Shown here one piece after another: positions 8,975 to 17,990 of a DNA stretch of 64,000 bases. How positions within the stretch are numbered: the first letter of the stretch is position 1; each line of letters begins with the position of its first letter. A model generated the notes under the pieces. The model made no database searches and was not told the DNA's origin. It saw only the letters and a program-made list of their open reading frames with translations. Source of the DNA: 66-474 sp036279975 (lineage in GTDB: Bacteria; Pseudomonadota; Gammaproteobacteria; Xanthomonadales; Rhodanobacteraceae); NCBI GenBank assembly GCA_036279975.1, contig DASURP010000006.1:1-64000 (forward strand). The letters run 5' to 3'. The translations under genes were made by a program, and so were the position numbers.

Positions 8975-9270
8975 GCGCGAAATACTATCGGCGTCGGAGA
9001 AGTGGCTGCCTGATGTCGGTCAGTCATGGGGCGCAGGGACTGCGCGACCGCATTCCCCCTACGCTGTCGCGTTGGCCCTTCCCTGTTCCTGTGGAAGTGG
9101 GCAGCTTGTCTTCCCCCTTCCTTCGGATGGGGGGATGAGGAGGACGGCTTTTCGTCTCCAGTGCATCCCCTCGCTGCTGCGCAGCGACCTCTTTCGTTCC
9201 GAAGGGGGTGAAAGCCTTGTATGAGCGTTACGCTGTCCCGAGTCGAGAGTCCCGAGTTCCCGGTCCCGCC
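8975..9270. repeat. Intergenic spacer with nested dyads, possible dispersed repeat
   Basis: This 296-base gap between two minus-strand genes has no plausible gene. It contains a long imperfect inverted repeat, CCCCCTTCCTTCGGA (9113-9127) against TTCCGAAGGGGG (9197-9208), and inside it a small perfect hairpin CGCTGCTGCGCAGCG (9172-9186). The layout resembles a palindromic dispersed element or a structured leader of the DUF971 gene. I see no second copy in the window. Confidence 0.35.
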
Positions 9271-9885
9271 TCACTGCACCGTGCCGAAGCCCGACCCGGC
9301 GAAGTCGATCCGCGGCGGCTGGCCGGCAACGTCCAGCAACACCTGCGCATAGGGTTCGTCGAAGCTCACCGTGGAAATTTCGTCCCAGCCGAAGAACGAC
9401 GGCTCGCGCAGCCATTCGGCGTCGGGGGTGATTTCCTGCAGGGTGAAACCGTCGTCCTCGATCCCGAGTGGACGGCCGATGTAGCAGACCTCGTGCTCGT
9501 CCTCGGTATCCACGTGCACGCACATCACCGCCGCGTACTCGGCGGTCGCGCGTACCACCTGGGTGATGTCGTCGAGCGGGAAGTTGCGCGGCAGGCGCGG
9601 GTGGATGTTGCGCACCGCCAGCGCCTTTTCGATGAAGGCGTGGTGGCCGTCGGGCGCTTCGACCTCGGTGATGTCGGCAAGCCGCATCGCGTACAGGCCG
9701 TCGAAGCCGATCTGGTCGCCGACCACCCACATCAGCAGCCACTCGCGGCCGATGCCCGCGAGATAGCCGCAGAAGCTGCCTTCCTCCAGCTCGCCGCGCC
9801 ACACGCGGACCAGTTCGTTGCGCTGGAGTGCACCGCGCAGCCTGGGCCGCGGACTCTCCGACTGGAATTTCAGGATCTTGCCCAC
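9271..9885 (-). CDS. Hypothetical protein downstream of hslU
   Basis: A 204-residue soluble protein that I do not recognise. It has a beta-rich N-terminal part (ELVRVWRGELEEGSFCGYLAGIGREWLLMWVV) that looks like a small SH3/Sm-like barrel, then an acidic C-terminal part with no signal peptide or membrane helix. The reading frame is clean and starts 47 bases after the hslU stop, so it is probably in the hslVU operon. The context suggests a link to protein quality control, but that is guilt by position only. Confidence 0.75.
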   Translation of the reverse strand: MGKILKFQSESPRPRLRGALQRNELVRVWRGELEEGSFCGYLAGIGREWLLMWVVGDQIGFDGLYAMRLADITEVEAPDGHHAFIEKALAVRNIHPRLPRNFPLDDITQVVRATAEYAAVMCVHVDTEDEHEVCYIGRPLGIEDDGFTLQEITPDAEWLREPSFFGWDEISTVSFDEPYAQVLLDVAGQPPRIDFAGSGFGTVQ

Positions 9886-9932
9886 GACATCATTCTAGCG
9901 GGGTCGGATGGGGGTTGCCCGGATCCCGGGTC

Positions 9933-11276
9933 TCACAGTATGTAACGCGACAAATCCTCGTTCGAAGCAAGATCTTTGAGGTTTTTGTCCACATATTCGG
10001 CGTCGATCGAGTACTTTTCGCCGCTTTTGTCAGCAGCCTCGAACGAGATCGACTCCAGCAGCCGCTCCATCACCGTCTGCAGGCGGCGGGCGCCGATGTT
10101 CTCGGTGCTTTCGTTCACCTTGAAGGCCACCTCGGCGAGCCTGGCGATGCCGTCGTCGGTGAATTCCAGTTGCACGCCCTCGGTACCCAGCATCGCGGCG
10201 TATTGCTTGGTCAGCGCATTGTGCGGCTCCTTCAGGATGCGCTTGAAATCCTTGACGGACAGTGCCGACAGCTCGACCCGGATCGGCAACCGGCCCTGCA
10301 GTTCGGGGATCAGGTCGGACGGCTTGGACATCGAGAACGCGCCCGAAGCGATGAACAGCACGTGGTCGGTCTTGACCGGCCCGTACTTGGTCGACACGGT
10401 GGAGCCTTCCACCAGCGGCAACAGGTCGCGCTGCACGCCCTCGCGCGACACGCCCGCGCCGCCCCAGTCGCTGCGCTGGGCGACCTTGTCGATCTCATCG
10501 ATGAACACGATGCCGTTCTGCTCGCAATTCTCGACCGCCAGCGCGCGCAGCTCGTCGTCGTTGAGCAGCTTGCCGGCCTCCTCGTCGACCAGCAGCGGGC
10601 GCGCGGCCTTGATCTTCAGCTTGCGGCTTTGCGTCTTGCCGCTGCCCAGGTTCTGGAACATCGAGCTCAATTGCTGCGACATTTCCTCCATGCCCGGCGG
10701 GGCCATGATCTGGACGCCGACGCTGCTCGAGAACTCCAGCTCTATTTCGCGTTCGTCCAGCGCGCCTTCGTGGAGTTGCTTGCGCAGTTTCTGGCGGGTG
10801 GAAGATTCGGTTTCGATCTGTTGCTGGTCGCCTTGCCGGTCCCAGCCGCCGCTCGCGTCGCGACGCGGCAGCAGCGCGTCGAGGATGCGCTCGTCGGCGT
10901 GTTCCTCGGCCTGTGACTTCACGCGCTCCTTGGCGAGGTCGCGGGTGAGCTTGTAGGCGACGTCGGCGAGGTCGCGCACGATCGAGTCGACGTCCTTGCC
11001 GACGTAGCCGACTTCGGTGAACTTGGTGGCTTCGACCTTCACGAACGGCGCCTTGGCGAGCGTCGCGAGGCGGCGCGCGATCTCGGTCTTGCCGACCCCG
11101 GTCGGACCGATCATCAGGATGTTCTTGGGCGTGACCTCGTTGCGGAACCCGGGATCAAGCTGCATGCGCCGCCAGCGGTCGCGCAGCGCGATCGCGACCG
11201 CGCGCTTGGCGTTGTGCTGGCCGATGATGAAGCGGTCGAGTTCGTTGACGATTTCGCGGGGGGTCAGTTCGGACAT
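9933..11276 (-). CDS. hslU: ATP-dependent protease ATPase subunit HslU (ClpY)
   Basis: A 447-residue AAA+ ATPase that forms hexamers capping the HslV peptidase and unfolds substrates in the cytosol. Visible motifs are Walker A GPTGVGKTE (residues 57-65), the GYVGKD pore loop, Walker B GIVFIDEIDKV near residue 250, and the C-terminal tail LSRYIL that docks into HslV. The insertion I-domain lies between about residues 110 and 240. The ATG at 11276 gives the family start MSELTPREIV. hslV lies just upstream on the same strand, about 97 bases away across a GTAG palindrome. Confidence 0.97.
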   Translation of the reverse strand: MSELTPREIVNELDRFIIGQHNAKRAVAIALRDRWRRMQLDPGFRNEVTPKNILMIGPTGVGKTEIARRLATLAKAPFVKVEATKFTEVGYVGKDVDSIVRDLADVAYKLTRDLAKERVKSQAEEHADERILDALLPRRDASGGWDRQGDQQQIETESSTRQKLRKQLHEGALDEREIELEFSSSVGVQIMAPPGMEEMSQQLSSMFQNLGSGKTQSRKLKIKAARPLLVDEEAGKLLNDDELRALAVENCEQNGIVFIDEIDKVAQRSDWGGAGVSREGVQRDLLPLVEGSTVSTKYGPVKTDHVLFIASGAFSMSKPSDLIPELQGRLPIRVELSALSVKDFKRILKEPHNALTKQYAAMLGTEGVQLEFTDDGIARLAEVAFKVNESTENIGARRLQTVMERLLESISFEAADKSGEKYSIDAEYVDKNLKDLASNEDLSRYIL

Positions 11277-11291
11277 GGGATGCCTTGCATG

Positions 11292-11377
11292 GTAGGAGCG
11301 CACCTGCGCGCGATGGCTTTATGGGTATGGAGAAGACGCTGCCATCCATGGCGAAGAGCTCCGCGACAGGTTCCTAC
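11292..11377. repeat. GTAG-type palindromic element between hslU and hslV
   Basis: The segment begins GTAGGAGCGCAC and ends GGTTCCTAC, with an inner dyad GCCATCCATGGC. Read on the minus strand it starts GTAGGAAC, and its TAG is the stop codon of hslV. It belongs with the other GTAGGAGC palindromes in this window, which resemble the GTAG-class REP elements known from Stenotrophomonas. Confidence 0.65.
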
Positions 11378-11910
11378 AGTTCTTCGATCGTCACGTTGTG
11401 GTTGGTGTAGATGCAGATGTCGCCGGCGATGCCGAGCGCCTTCTCGACGATCGCGCGCGCATCGAGGCTGGAGTTGTCCAGCAGTGCCTTGGCCGCGGCC
11501 TGGGCATAGGGGCCGCCCGATCCGATGGCGATCAGGCCGTGTTCGGGCTCCAGCACGTCGCCGTTGCCGGAAATCAGCAGCGATGCGTCCTTGTCCGCCA
11601 CCGCCAGCATGGCTTCGAGGCGCCCCAGCCGGCGGTCGGTGCGCCATTCCTTGGCCAGTTCCACCGCGGCGCGGGTCAACTGGCCGTTGTGCTTGGCCAG
11701 CTTGTCCTCGAACAGTTCGAACAGGGTGAAGGCATCGGCGGTGGCGCCGGCAAAACCGGCCAGCACGTCGGCGTTCTTGCCCAGCCGGCGGATCTTCTTC
11801 GCGTTGGCCTTGACCACGGTATTGCCCAGCGTCACCTGGCCGTCGCCGCCGAGGACGACCCGGCCGTCCTTGCGCACGGACAGGATGGTGGTGGCGTGGA
11901 AGGATTCCAT
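11374..11910 (-). CDS. hslV: ATP-dependent protease peptidase subunit HslV (ClpQ)
   Basis: A 178-residue N-terminal-nucleophile peptidase, the proteasome-beta-like core of the HslUV protease. The sequence TTILSVRKDGRVVLGGDGQVTLG is diagnostic; Thr7 would be the catalytic N-terminal threonine, freed by removal of a six-residue leader MESFHA, slightly longer than the single Met of E. coli. GSGGPYAQAAAKALL and the C-terminus TNHNVTIEEL fit the family. First gene of the hslVU operon. Its TAG stop overlaps the edge of a GTAG palindrome. Confidence 0.97.
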   Translation of the reverse strand: MESFHATTILSVRKDGRVVLGGDGQVTLGNTVVKANAKKIRRLGKNADVLAGFAGATADAFTLFELFEDKLAKHNGQLTRAAVELAKEWRTDRRLGRLEAMLAVADKDASLLISGNGDVLEPEHGLIAIGSGGPYAQAAAKALLDNSSLDARAIVEKALGIAGDICIYTNHNVTIEEL

Positions 11911-12198
11911 GGCGGCCTCTTGGCGACGGGGATGCCGCCCTAGGTGTGGGCGGAGACGGCCAATGGCAACCGTACCGGCAAGGGGGGGGTGTCGCCGTCC
12001 GCAAGTCGGAGCACTTGCGGGTTGCGACCCATTGCGCGAAATTGACGTGACGAGTATCGTTAAATCACGGTTAACCGAGCGGGGCCGTAACCGGACAGGA
12101 GCTGCAAAGCGAAGCACAGAGGGTGCGACGTATCGACAGTCCAGTGCGGCTCGAAAAACACGCGCTGGCGTTTTCCACATTCGCTGGAGAGTGAACCA

Positions 12199-15039
12199 AT
12201 GAATCACAAGATGAAACGCCTGTCGCTGGCCGTGCGCGTCGGCCTGACGGCGGGCCTGTTTGCCGCGGCCGGCCTGGCCCAGGCGCAGCAGCCACCGGAC
12301 AACCAGGCCGATTCGAAGGAACAACCCAAGACGCTGCAAACCGTGGTGGTGACCGGGTCGTTGATCCGGCGCGTCGATACCGAAACGGCAAGCCCCGTCA
12401 CCATCATCGATCGCCAGAACATCACCAATTCCGGCAAACCGACGCTCGGCGACGTATTGCAACAGTTGCCAAGCATTGCCGGCCAGGCCACCAATCCGCA
12501 GAACAACACCAACGGTGGCGGCGTCGCCTCGCCGCTGACCGAGGGTGGTGACGGCGCGTCGCGTGTTTCGCTGCGCGGTTTGGGCACCAGCCGCACGCTG
12601 GTGCTGATCGACGGCCAGCGCATGCTCAACGCCGACTTGAACCTGGTGCCGCAGAACATGGTGCAGCGGATCGACGTGCTGGCCGAGGGCGCCTCGACGA
12701 CCTACGGTTCCGATGCCGTGGGCGGCGTCGTCAACATCCTGCTGCGCCATGATTTCGACGGCGTCGAAGCCAGCGTGAACACCGGCATCTCCGGGCACGG
12801 GGATGGCCAGCGGCACGGCATGAGCCTGACCATGGGCCACACCGGGGACAAGTTCAACATCGTCGGCGGCATCAACTACAACAAGTACAACGCGGTGCCC
12901 AACACGCGGCGCGACTTCGCGGCACACCAGTTGTATCTCTACGATGGCCAGGTCAGCGTGGCCGGGTCCAGTTCCATCCCCAACGGCCGGATGCAGCTGC
13001 CGGGGTCGTTTGCCGCGCAGTACGGGTGCACGCCCGATTCGTCGAACCACATCGTGGTGACGCGGGACGCCGGTGACGGCACGACTCTTGGCGATTACCG
13101 CTGCCGCACTTCCAGCGATACCTTCAACTACGCAGCCTTCAACTACATCCAGGTCCAGCAACAGCGCACCGATGGCTTCCTGGTCGGCAGCTACGACCTG
13201 ACCGACAACATCACGGCGTTTGTCGATGCCTTCTACAACCACACCGAGTCGGCCGGCCAGGATGCGTCCATCCCGGTGGGCACCGGTGATGGGCTGGTGA
13301 TTTCTTCGACCGCGCCGTTCAATCCATTCGGCGTCACCTTCAGTCCCAATCCGATTCCCGGTGATCCGAACAGCGGCTACGTGTACCAGACCCGCCTGAC
13401 CGGCGTGGGTACCCGCATCCATCCCTATACCACCAGCACCGGCCAGTTGATCGCCGGATTGCGCGGCGCGGTCGGCCAGAGCAGCTGGAACTGGGATGTC
13501 ACGGTCGACTACGGCCATACCTCGCGCACCCAGAACGACAAGAACGAGCTGTACATCCCCGCGCTGCAGGCCGCCATCGACTCCGGCGTCAACATCTTCG
13601 ACCAGGCCAACAACGGTCCCGCCCTCGCGGCGGGCGCGGTCGATGCGATCTACCGGAAGCGCGAGATCCTGCGGCAGATCTCGGCGGGTGCCAATGGCAA
13701 CCTGTTCTCGTTGCCCGCCGGCGACGTGCAATTGGCCGTGGGTGCGTTGTATCGCAAGCAAAGCATGAACTACACGATCAACCCGCTCGCCCTGCTCGAT
13801 CCGGTGACCGGCGTCTGCCAGATCTCGCAGGAGGCCTGTGGCTCGCCGGGCGCTGGCAACGACAGCGTCAAGGAAGCCTTCGCGGAAACGCTGATTCCGC
13901 TGTTGAAGGAGGTGCCCGGCGCGTATTCGTTGAACGTCGATTTGGGCGTGCGCTACTCCGATTACAACAGTGCGGGTTCCACCACCAACGCCAAGGTCGC
14001 GGTCGAATGGCGGCCGATCCAGGACCTGCTGGTGCGCGGCACGATCACGCAGGTGTTCCGGGCGCCGGATCTCGACCAGCTCTACGATGGCCGTTCGCTG
14101 ATCCAGCCGGCTTTGAACGACCCCTGCGCCCACCTTTCGGCCGCGGAGCTTGCACAGCATCCGGCCGCGTGCCAGTCCGTGCCGCCGAACTGGCCGGGCA
14201 ACAGTCCGGCGCAGGTCAACACGTACTATTCGGGCGCGAACGTGGTGGGCGGCAACCTCAAGCCGGAGCACGGCAAATCCGTGGATTTCGGGCTGGTCTA
14301 CAACCCGAGCTGGGCACCCGGCCTGAACACCAGCCTCGACTTCTGGCACATCTACCTGTATGACACCCTGGTGGCGATCGACGGGCGCACCGTTGTCGAT
14401 GCGTGCTTCAACAACGAAGCCAGCCCGTTCTGCCCGTTCATCCATCGCTACGACACCACCACCCAGCAGCCCGGGCAGGTCTTCTACATCGACACGCCCG
14501 TGGTCAATCTCGGGGCCCTCAGCACCAGTGGCATCGATTTCACGGCCAACTACCAGCTGCCGCACTTCGATTTCGGCAGCTTCAATCCGGGCGACTTCAA
14601 GCTCGGTCTGGCCACCAGTTACATTGCCACCTTCAACAACAACAAGACCCCCGGATTGCCGGGTTCCACGGTCGACAAGCTGGCCGGCACGTGGAATGCG
14701 CAGTTCGGCAATGTCTCGCGCTGGCGGGCCACCGCCTCGCTCAACTGGAGTCGCGGTGACTGGGACGCGCAGTGGCGGACGCGCTACATCAGCGGCGTGA
14801 CCGCCCTGAATGCAGATTACGTCACCGGTGCGGATTTGCCGGTCGCCTCGGTGGTATACAACGACGTCCAGCTTGGCGTTGCGGTGCCGGCCATCCACAC
14901 GCGTTTCGACGTGGGGGCGGACAACCTGTTCGACAGGCGGCCGCCGCTCATCTACCACAACGGGCAAGGCAACACCGATTCCGCCACCTACGACATGATG
15001 GGCCGCTACTACTGGGCGCGTGCGACGCTGAAGTTCTGA
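12199..15039 (+). CDS. TonB-dependent receptor
   Basis: A 946-residue outer-membrane receptor: signal peptide (residues 1-30, ending AGLAQA), a linker with the TonB-box-like TLQTVVVTGS, a plug domain (about 50-165, with SLRGLGTSRTLVLIDGQRM and YGSDAVGGVVNILLR), and a 22-strand barrel ending in aromatic YYWARATLKF. Such receptors import bulky ligands using TonB energy. The subclass with GSLIRR and LRGLGTSRTLVLIDG is abundant in Xanthomonadales and Sphingomonadales, ligand mostly unknown. It is followed, after a strong terminator, by a TPR-sulfotransferase gene on the same strand, a pairing that suggests joint work on a sulfated or peptidic ligand (inference). Confidence 0.93.
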   Translation: MNHKMKRLSLAVRVGLTAGLFAAAGLAQAQQPPDNQADSKEQPKTLQTVVVTGSLIRRVDTETASPVTIIDRQNITNSGKPTLGDVLQQLPSIAGQATNPQNNTNGGGVASPLTEGGDGASRVSLRGLGTSRTLVLIDGQRMLNADLNLVPQNMVQRIDVLAEGASTTYGSDAVGGVVNILLRHDFDGVEASVNTGISGHGDGQRHGMSLTMGHTGDKFNIVGGINYNKYNAVPNTRRDFAAHQLYLYDGQVSVAGSSSIPNGRMQLPGSFAAQYGCTPDSSNHIVVTRDAGDGTTLGDYRCRTSSDTFNYAAFNYIQVQQQRTDGFLVGSYDLTDNITAFVDAFYNHTESAGQDASIPVGTGDGLVISSTAPFNPFGVTFSPNPIPGDPNSGYVYQTRLTGVGTRIHPYTTSTGQLIAGLRGAVGQSSWNWDVTVDYGHTSRTQNDKNELYIPALQAAIDSGVNIFDQANNGPALAAGAVDAIYRKREILRQISAGANGNLFSLPAGDVQLAVGALYRKQSMNYTINPLALLDPVTGVCQISQEACGSPGAGNDSVKEAFAETLIPLLKEVPGAYSLNVDLGVRYSDYNSAGSTTNAKVAVEWRPIQDLLVRGTITQVFRAPDLDQLYDGRSLIQPALNDPCAHLSAAELAQHPAACQSVPPNWPGNSPAQVNTYYSGANVVGGNLKPEHGKSVDFGLVYNPSWAPGLNTSLDFWHIYLYDTLVAIDGRTVVDACFNNEASPFCPFIHRYDTTTQQPGQVFYIDTPVVNLGALSTSGIDFTANYQLPHFDFGSFNPGDFKLGLATSYIATFNNNKTPGLPGSTVDKLAGTWNAQFGNVSRWRATASLNWSRGDWDAQWRTRYISGVTALNADYVTGADLPVASVVYNDVQLGVAVPAIHTRFDVGADNLFDRRPPLIYHNGQGNTDSATYDMMGRYYWARATLKF

Positions 15040-15069
15040 GCGTTTGTGCCGGCGACACCTGGTCCGGAC

Positions 15070-15099
15070 AAGGGCACCGCGCAAGCGGTGCCCTTTTTT
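15070..15099 (+). terminator. Rho-independent terminator after the TonB receptor
   Basis: AAGGGCACCGC and GCGGTGCCCTT form an 11-bp stem around a GCAA tetraloop, followed by a run of six T residues. It starts 31 bases after the receptor stop and separates it from the sulfotransferase gene, so the latter depends on readthrough or its own promoter. Confidence 0.9.
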
Positions 15100-15140
15100 G
15101 CATCCGCTAGAGTGGCGCCATCCTGCAGGAACTTCTTCGC

Positions 15141-17003
15141 ATGACTGCGTCGGTCGCCTCCATCGTCGAATCCATGGCCACCGCATGGAATGCTGGCGAC
15201 GTGGAACGCGTGCTCGTGCTGGCGGCACAGGTTGTCGATGCCGAAACCGACAACGAAGCGTTCCTCGCGTTGCTTGGCGTGGCGCAACAGCAGGCGGGCG
15301 AATACCGGCGGGCCGCGCAGACCTTCGAGCGGTTGACACGCATCCAGCCGGATATTCCGGCGTGGTGGAACAATCTCGGCGAAGCGTGCCGCCAGGCGGG
15401 TGGCCTGCCGGCAGCGGAACGTGCGCTGCAGAAGGCGAAATCGCTGGCGCCCGACGATGCCGAGGTGCACTACAACCTCGGCCTGCTTCATATCCAGCAA
15501 CAGCGCTGGTCGCTGGCGCGTGGCGTGTTGCTGGATGCCGTACGGCTTGCACCACGGTTCGTCGAGGCGCGGCTGGAGGCGGCCCACGCCTGCCACGTCT
15601 GCGGTGACATCGAGGGCGAGGAAGCCATGCTGGAAGGTGCGGTCAACTGGCCACCGCAGCCGTCCGGCCAGGCACTGGTCCTCGCTTCCATATTGTCCGC
15701 CCTGGGACGCCTGGAGATCGCGCTGAAAGTATTGGCGCAGGCGCGCCTGCCCGAAGGGCCGGCAGCCCACGCCATGCGGCTGCGCATCACGGCGCAGCGC
15801 GTCGCCTTGTACGAACGGAACAACCTGGTCGATGAGGCGCGGCGCGAACTTCAGCAGTTGTCGCTGGGCACCCTCGATGCGCTGGAGGCGGGCGAGATCA
15901 ACGCGCGCATCGACGGGTGGCGCGCGCACGCGGTGATGGCGATGCGCGAGCATCGCCCTGCCGAGGCGGCCGCGCTCCATCGGCGCGCACTGGAGGTCGC
16001 GAAGGATCCAGAGACCGTGGCTAGCGCGGCTTTCGGCCTGGCCTCGGCGCTCGACCGACAGGCGCATTATCGCGAGGCATGGAGCGCGCTCGAAATTGCC
16101 CACGCCGCGCAAATGGAAATTGCACGGCAGGCTGCGCCGGAACTGTCGACAGCGAACGGCCAGCCCTTGCCGATGGTGACGCGATCGGTCGATGCGCAGG
16201 CCTACGCAACCTGGAAACCCGTGGCGGGCCCTGCCATGCCACAGAGTCCGGTGTTCGTGATCGGCTTTCCGCGTTCGGGCACCACGTTGCTGGAACAGAT
16301 GCTCGACGCCCATCCGGATTTCCGGTCGATGGACGAGCGCGGCTACGTTTACCAGCTGATCGAACGCATGGAGCACGCGGGACAGCGTTACCCCGCGGAC
16401 CTTGCCAACCTGACGCCGGAAGAAGCGGATCAACTGCGCGCGGTCTATTGGCGGCTCGTCGAACACACGCTGCCGGACCTGGGCACACACCGGCTGGTCG
16501 ACAAGAATCCACTCAACATGTTGTGCCTGCCGATGATCCTGCGGCTGTTCCCGGATGCGTGCATCGTGTTGTGCATCCGGCATCCGTGCGACGTGTTGCT
16601 GAGTTGCAGCATGCAGGCGTTCCGCTCGCCGGCGTTCAGGGTGATGTGTTCCTCGCTGCCGCGGTTGGCGCGGGGTTACACGGAGGCGTTCGGACAGTGC
16701 TGCGGGCACATCGAGGTGTTCAAGCCGCGCGTCCTGGAGTGGCGGTATGAAACGGTCGTCGCCGATCCCGGCGCAGCCGTTGCACGGCTCGGCGATTTCC
16801 TGGAAGTGGCGGATGCGTCATCCATGATGGATTTCGCCGGCAACGCGCGGCGCAAGCAGTTCATCGCGACGCCGAGCTATGCGCAGGTCACGCAACCGAT
16901 GAACACGGCAGCCGTGGGGCGCTGGATGAATTACCGGCAGCAATTCGAACCGGTGCTGCCGGTATTGCGGCCGTGGATAGACCGTTTTGACTATGCAGTG
17001 TGA
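15141..17003 (+). CDS. TPR-repeat sulfotransferase
   Basis: A 620-residue two-part protein. Residues ~35-330 are tetratricopeptide repeats (for example PDIPAWWNNLGEACRQAGGL). Residues ~365-620 are a PAPS-dependent sulfotransferase domain with the 5'-phosphosulfate loop GFPRSGTTLLEQML (near 374) and the 3'-phosphate segment CIRHPCDVLLS (near 477). The known reaction of the family is transfer of sulfate from PAPS to a hydroxyl or tyrosine; the TPRs probably select a protein or peptide partner (inference). No signal peptide is seen, so the enzyme should be cytosolic. It follows a TonB receptor and is convergent with xerC. Confidence 0.93.
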   Translation: MTASVASIVESMATAWNAGDVERVLVLAAQVVDAETDNEAFLALLGVAQQQAGEYRRAAQTFERLTRIQPDIPAWWNNLGEACRQAGGLPAAERALQKAKSLAPDDAEVHYNLGLLHIQQQRWSLARGVLLDAVRLAPRFVEARLEAAHACHVCGDIEGEEAMLEGAVNWPPQPSGQALVLASILSALGRLEIALKVLAQARLPEGPAAHAMRLRITAQRVALYERNNLVDEARRELQQLSLGTLDALEAGEINARIDGWRAHAVMAMREHRPAEAAALHRRALEVAKDPETVASAAFGLASALDRQAHYREAWSALEIAHAAQMEIARQAAPELSTANGQPLPMVTRSVDAQAYATWKPVAGPAMPQSPVFVIGFPRSGTTLLEQMLDAHPDFRSMDERGYVYQLIERMEHAGQRYPADLANLTPEEADQLRAVYWRLVEHTLPDLGTHRLVDKNPLNMLCLPMILRLFPDACIVLCIRHPCDVLLSCSMQAFRSPAFRVMCSSLPRLARGYTEAFGQCCGHIEVFKPRVLEWRYETVVADPGAAVARLGDFLEVADASSMMDFAGNARRKQFIATPSYAQVTQPMNTAAVGRWMNYRQQFEPVLPVLRPWIDRFDYAV

Positions 17004-17007
17004 CCCC

Positions 17008-17074
17008 GGTCGCGCGCAGGCGCGCTCCGACGACGGCGTGCGGGCTTTCGGTAGGAGCGACCCTGGTCGCGACC
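17008..17074. repeat. GTAG-type palindromic element beside xerC
   Basis: Between the sulfotransferase stop and xerC lies GGTCGCGCGCAGGCGCGCTCC followed, after a short spacer, by GTAGGAGCGACCCTGGTCGC. The two halves share the arms GGAGCG and GGTCGCG in opposite orientation. It is another member of the GTAGGAGC palindrome set and may also serve as a bidirectional terminator for the two convergent genes. Confidence 0.55.
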
Positions 17075-17101
17075 CGGGTGCGTACCTCGTTGGGTCAAGG
17101 T

Positions 17102-17989
17102 CTACTTCCGCTTCGCCCGCGGGTGCGTGGCGTCGTACACCTTGGCGAGGTGCTGGAAGTCGAGGTGGGTGTAGATCTGGGTGGTGCCGATGTCGGCATG
17201 GCCGAGCAGTTCCTGCACCGCGCGCAGGTTGCCCGAGGATTCCAGCAGGTGCGAGGCGCAGGAATGCCGCAGCAGGTGCGGATAGACGCGCTTCCACACC
17301 CCTTGCGCGCGTGCGCGGCGCTTGATCGCGGCGCGCACCGCGCCGGGCGTCAGCGGCTTGCCGCCGCGCCCGGGCAGGATCGGTGCATCGGCGTCGGCGG
17401 ATTGTGCATCGCGCAGCACCGCCAGCGCGGCGAGCGCCAGTCGTCCGACCGGCACGATCCGGGTCTTGTTGCCCTTGCCGGTGACGCGCAGCAAACCCTG
17501 CTCGGTGTCGAGGTCGCGCCAGCGCGCGCCGCACAGCTCGGAGACGCGCAGGCCGCTGGAATACAAGAGTTCCAGCAACGCGCGGTCGCGCAAGGCCAGC
17601 GGATCGTTGGCGGTGACCTCGACCAGTGTCGCGGCTTCGTCCACGTCCAGCACTTCGGGCAACTTGCGGCGCACCTTGGGCGAGCGCACGCCCGCGGCGG
17701 GGTTGTTCTGGAGTCCGCCGTTGCGCGCGAGGTGGCGGAAGAAGCTGCGGTACGCCGAGAGCATCGCGCGCAGGGACGGCGGCTCGAGGCCGCGCCGGTG
17801 TTCGTTGGCGATCAGCGTTTGCAGTTGTTCGCCGCGCAGTTCGTTCCAATTGCCGAGCGCCAGGGCGTCCGCGAAGCGAGTCAAGGCGTCCAGCGCGTGC
17901 GCGTAGTTGCGCAAGGTTCCCGGTGAATAGTGCCGTTCGACTCTGAGGTGTTCGAGGAACCCCGCGGCATCGTCGGCGAGTTTCGTCAT
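17102..17989 (-). CDS. xerC: Tyrosine recombinase XerC
   Basis: A 295-residue site-specific recombinase that, with XerD, resolves chromosome dimers at dif. The complete catalytic set is visible: Arg148 (SSGLRVSEL), Lys172 (TGKGNKTR), His238 and Arg241 (HLLRHSCASH), His264 (LGHADIGTT) and Tyr273 (QIYTHL). The N-terminal SAM-like domain spans about 1-95. The genomic position directly after dapF and DUF484 is the standard one for chromosomal xerC, so this is not a phage integrase. The gap to the DUF484 stop is a single base, so translation is probably coupled. Confidence 0.96.
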   Translation of the reverse strand: MTKLADDAAGFLEHLRVERHYSPGTLRNYAHALDALTRFADALALGNWNELRGEQLQTLIANEHRRGLEPPSLRAMLSAYRSFFRHLARNGGLQNNPAAGVRSPKVRRKLPEVLDVDEAATLVEVTANDPLALRDRALLELLYSSGLRVSELCGARWRDLDTEQGLLRVTGKGNKTRIVPVGRLALAALAVLRDAQSADADAPILPGRGGKPLTPGAVRAAIKRRARAQGVWKRVYPHLLRHSCASHLLESSGNLRAVQELLGHADIGTTQIYTHLDFQHLAKVYDATHPRAKRK

Positions 17990-17990
17990 G

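Noticed and set aside
11374..15555. Apparent 1393-residue minus-strand protein spanning the TonB receptor and hslV
   Set aside because: Only its last 178 residues are real (HslV). The remainder is the antisense of the receptor gene, and HslV has its own ATG.
17102..17989. Tyrosine recombinase as a prophage or island integrase
   Set aside because: Its operon with lptM, dapF and DUF484 and its complete Xer motifs identify chromosomal XerC.
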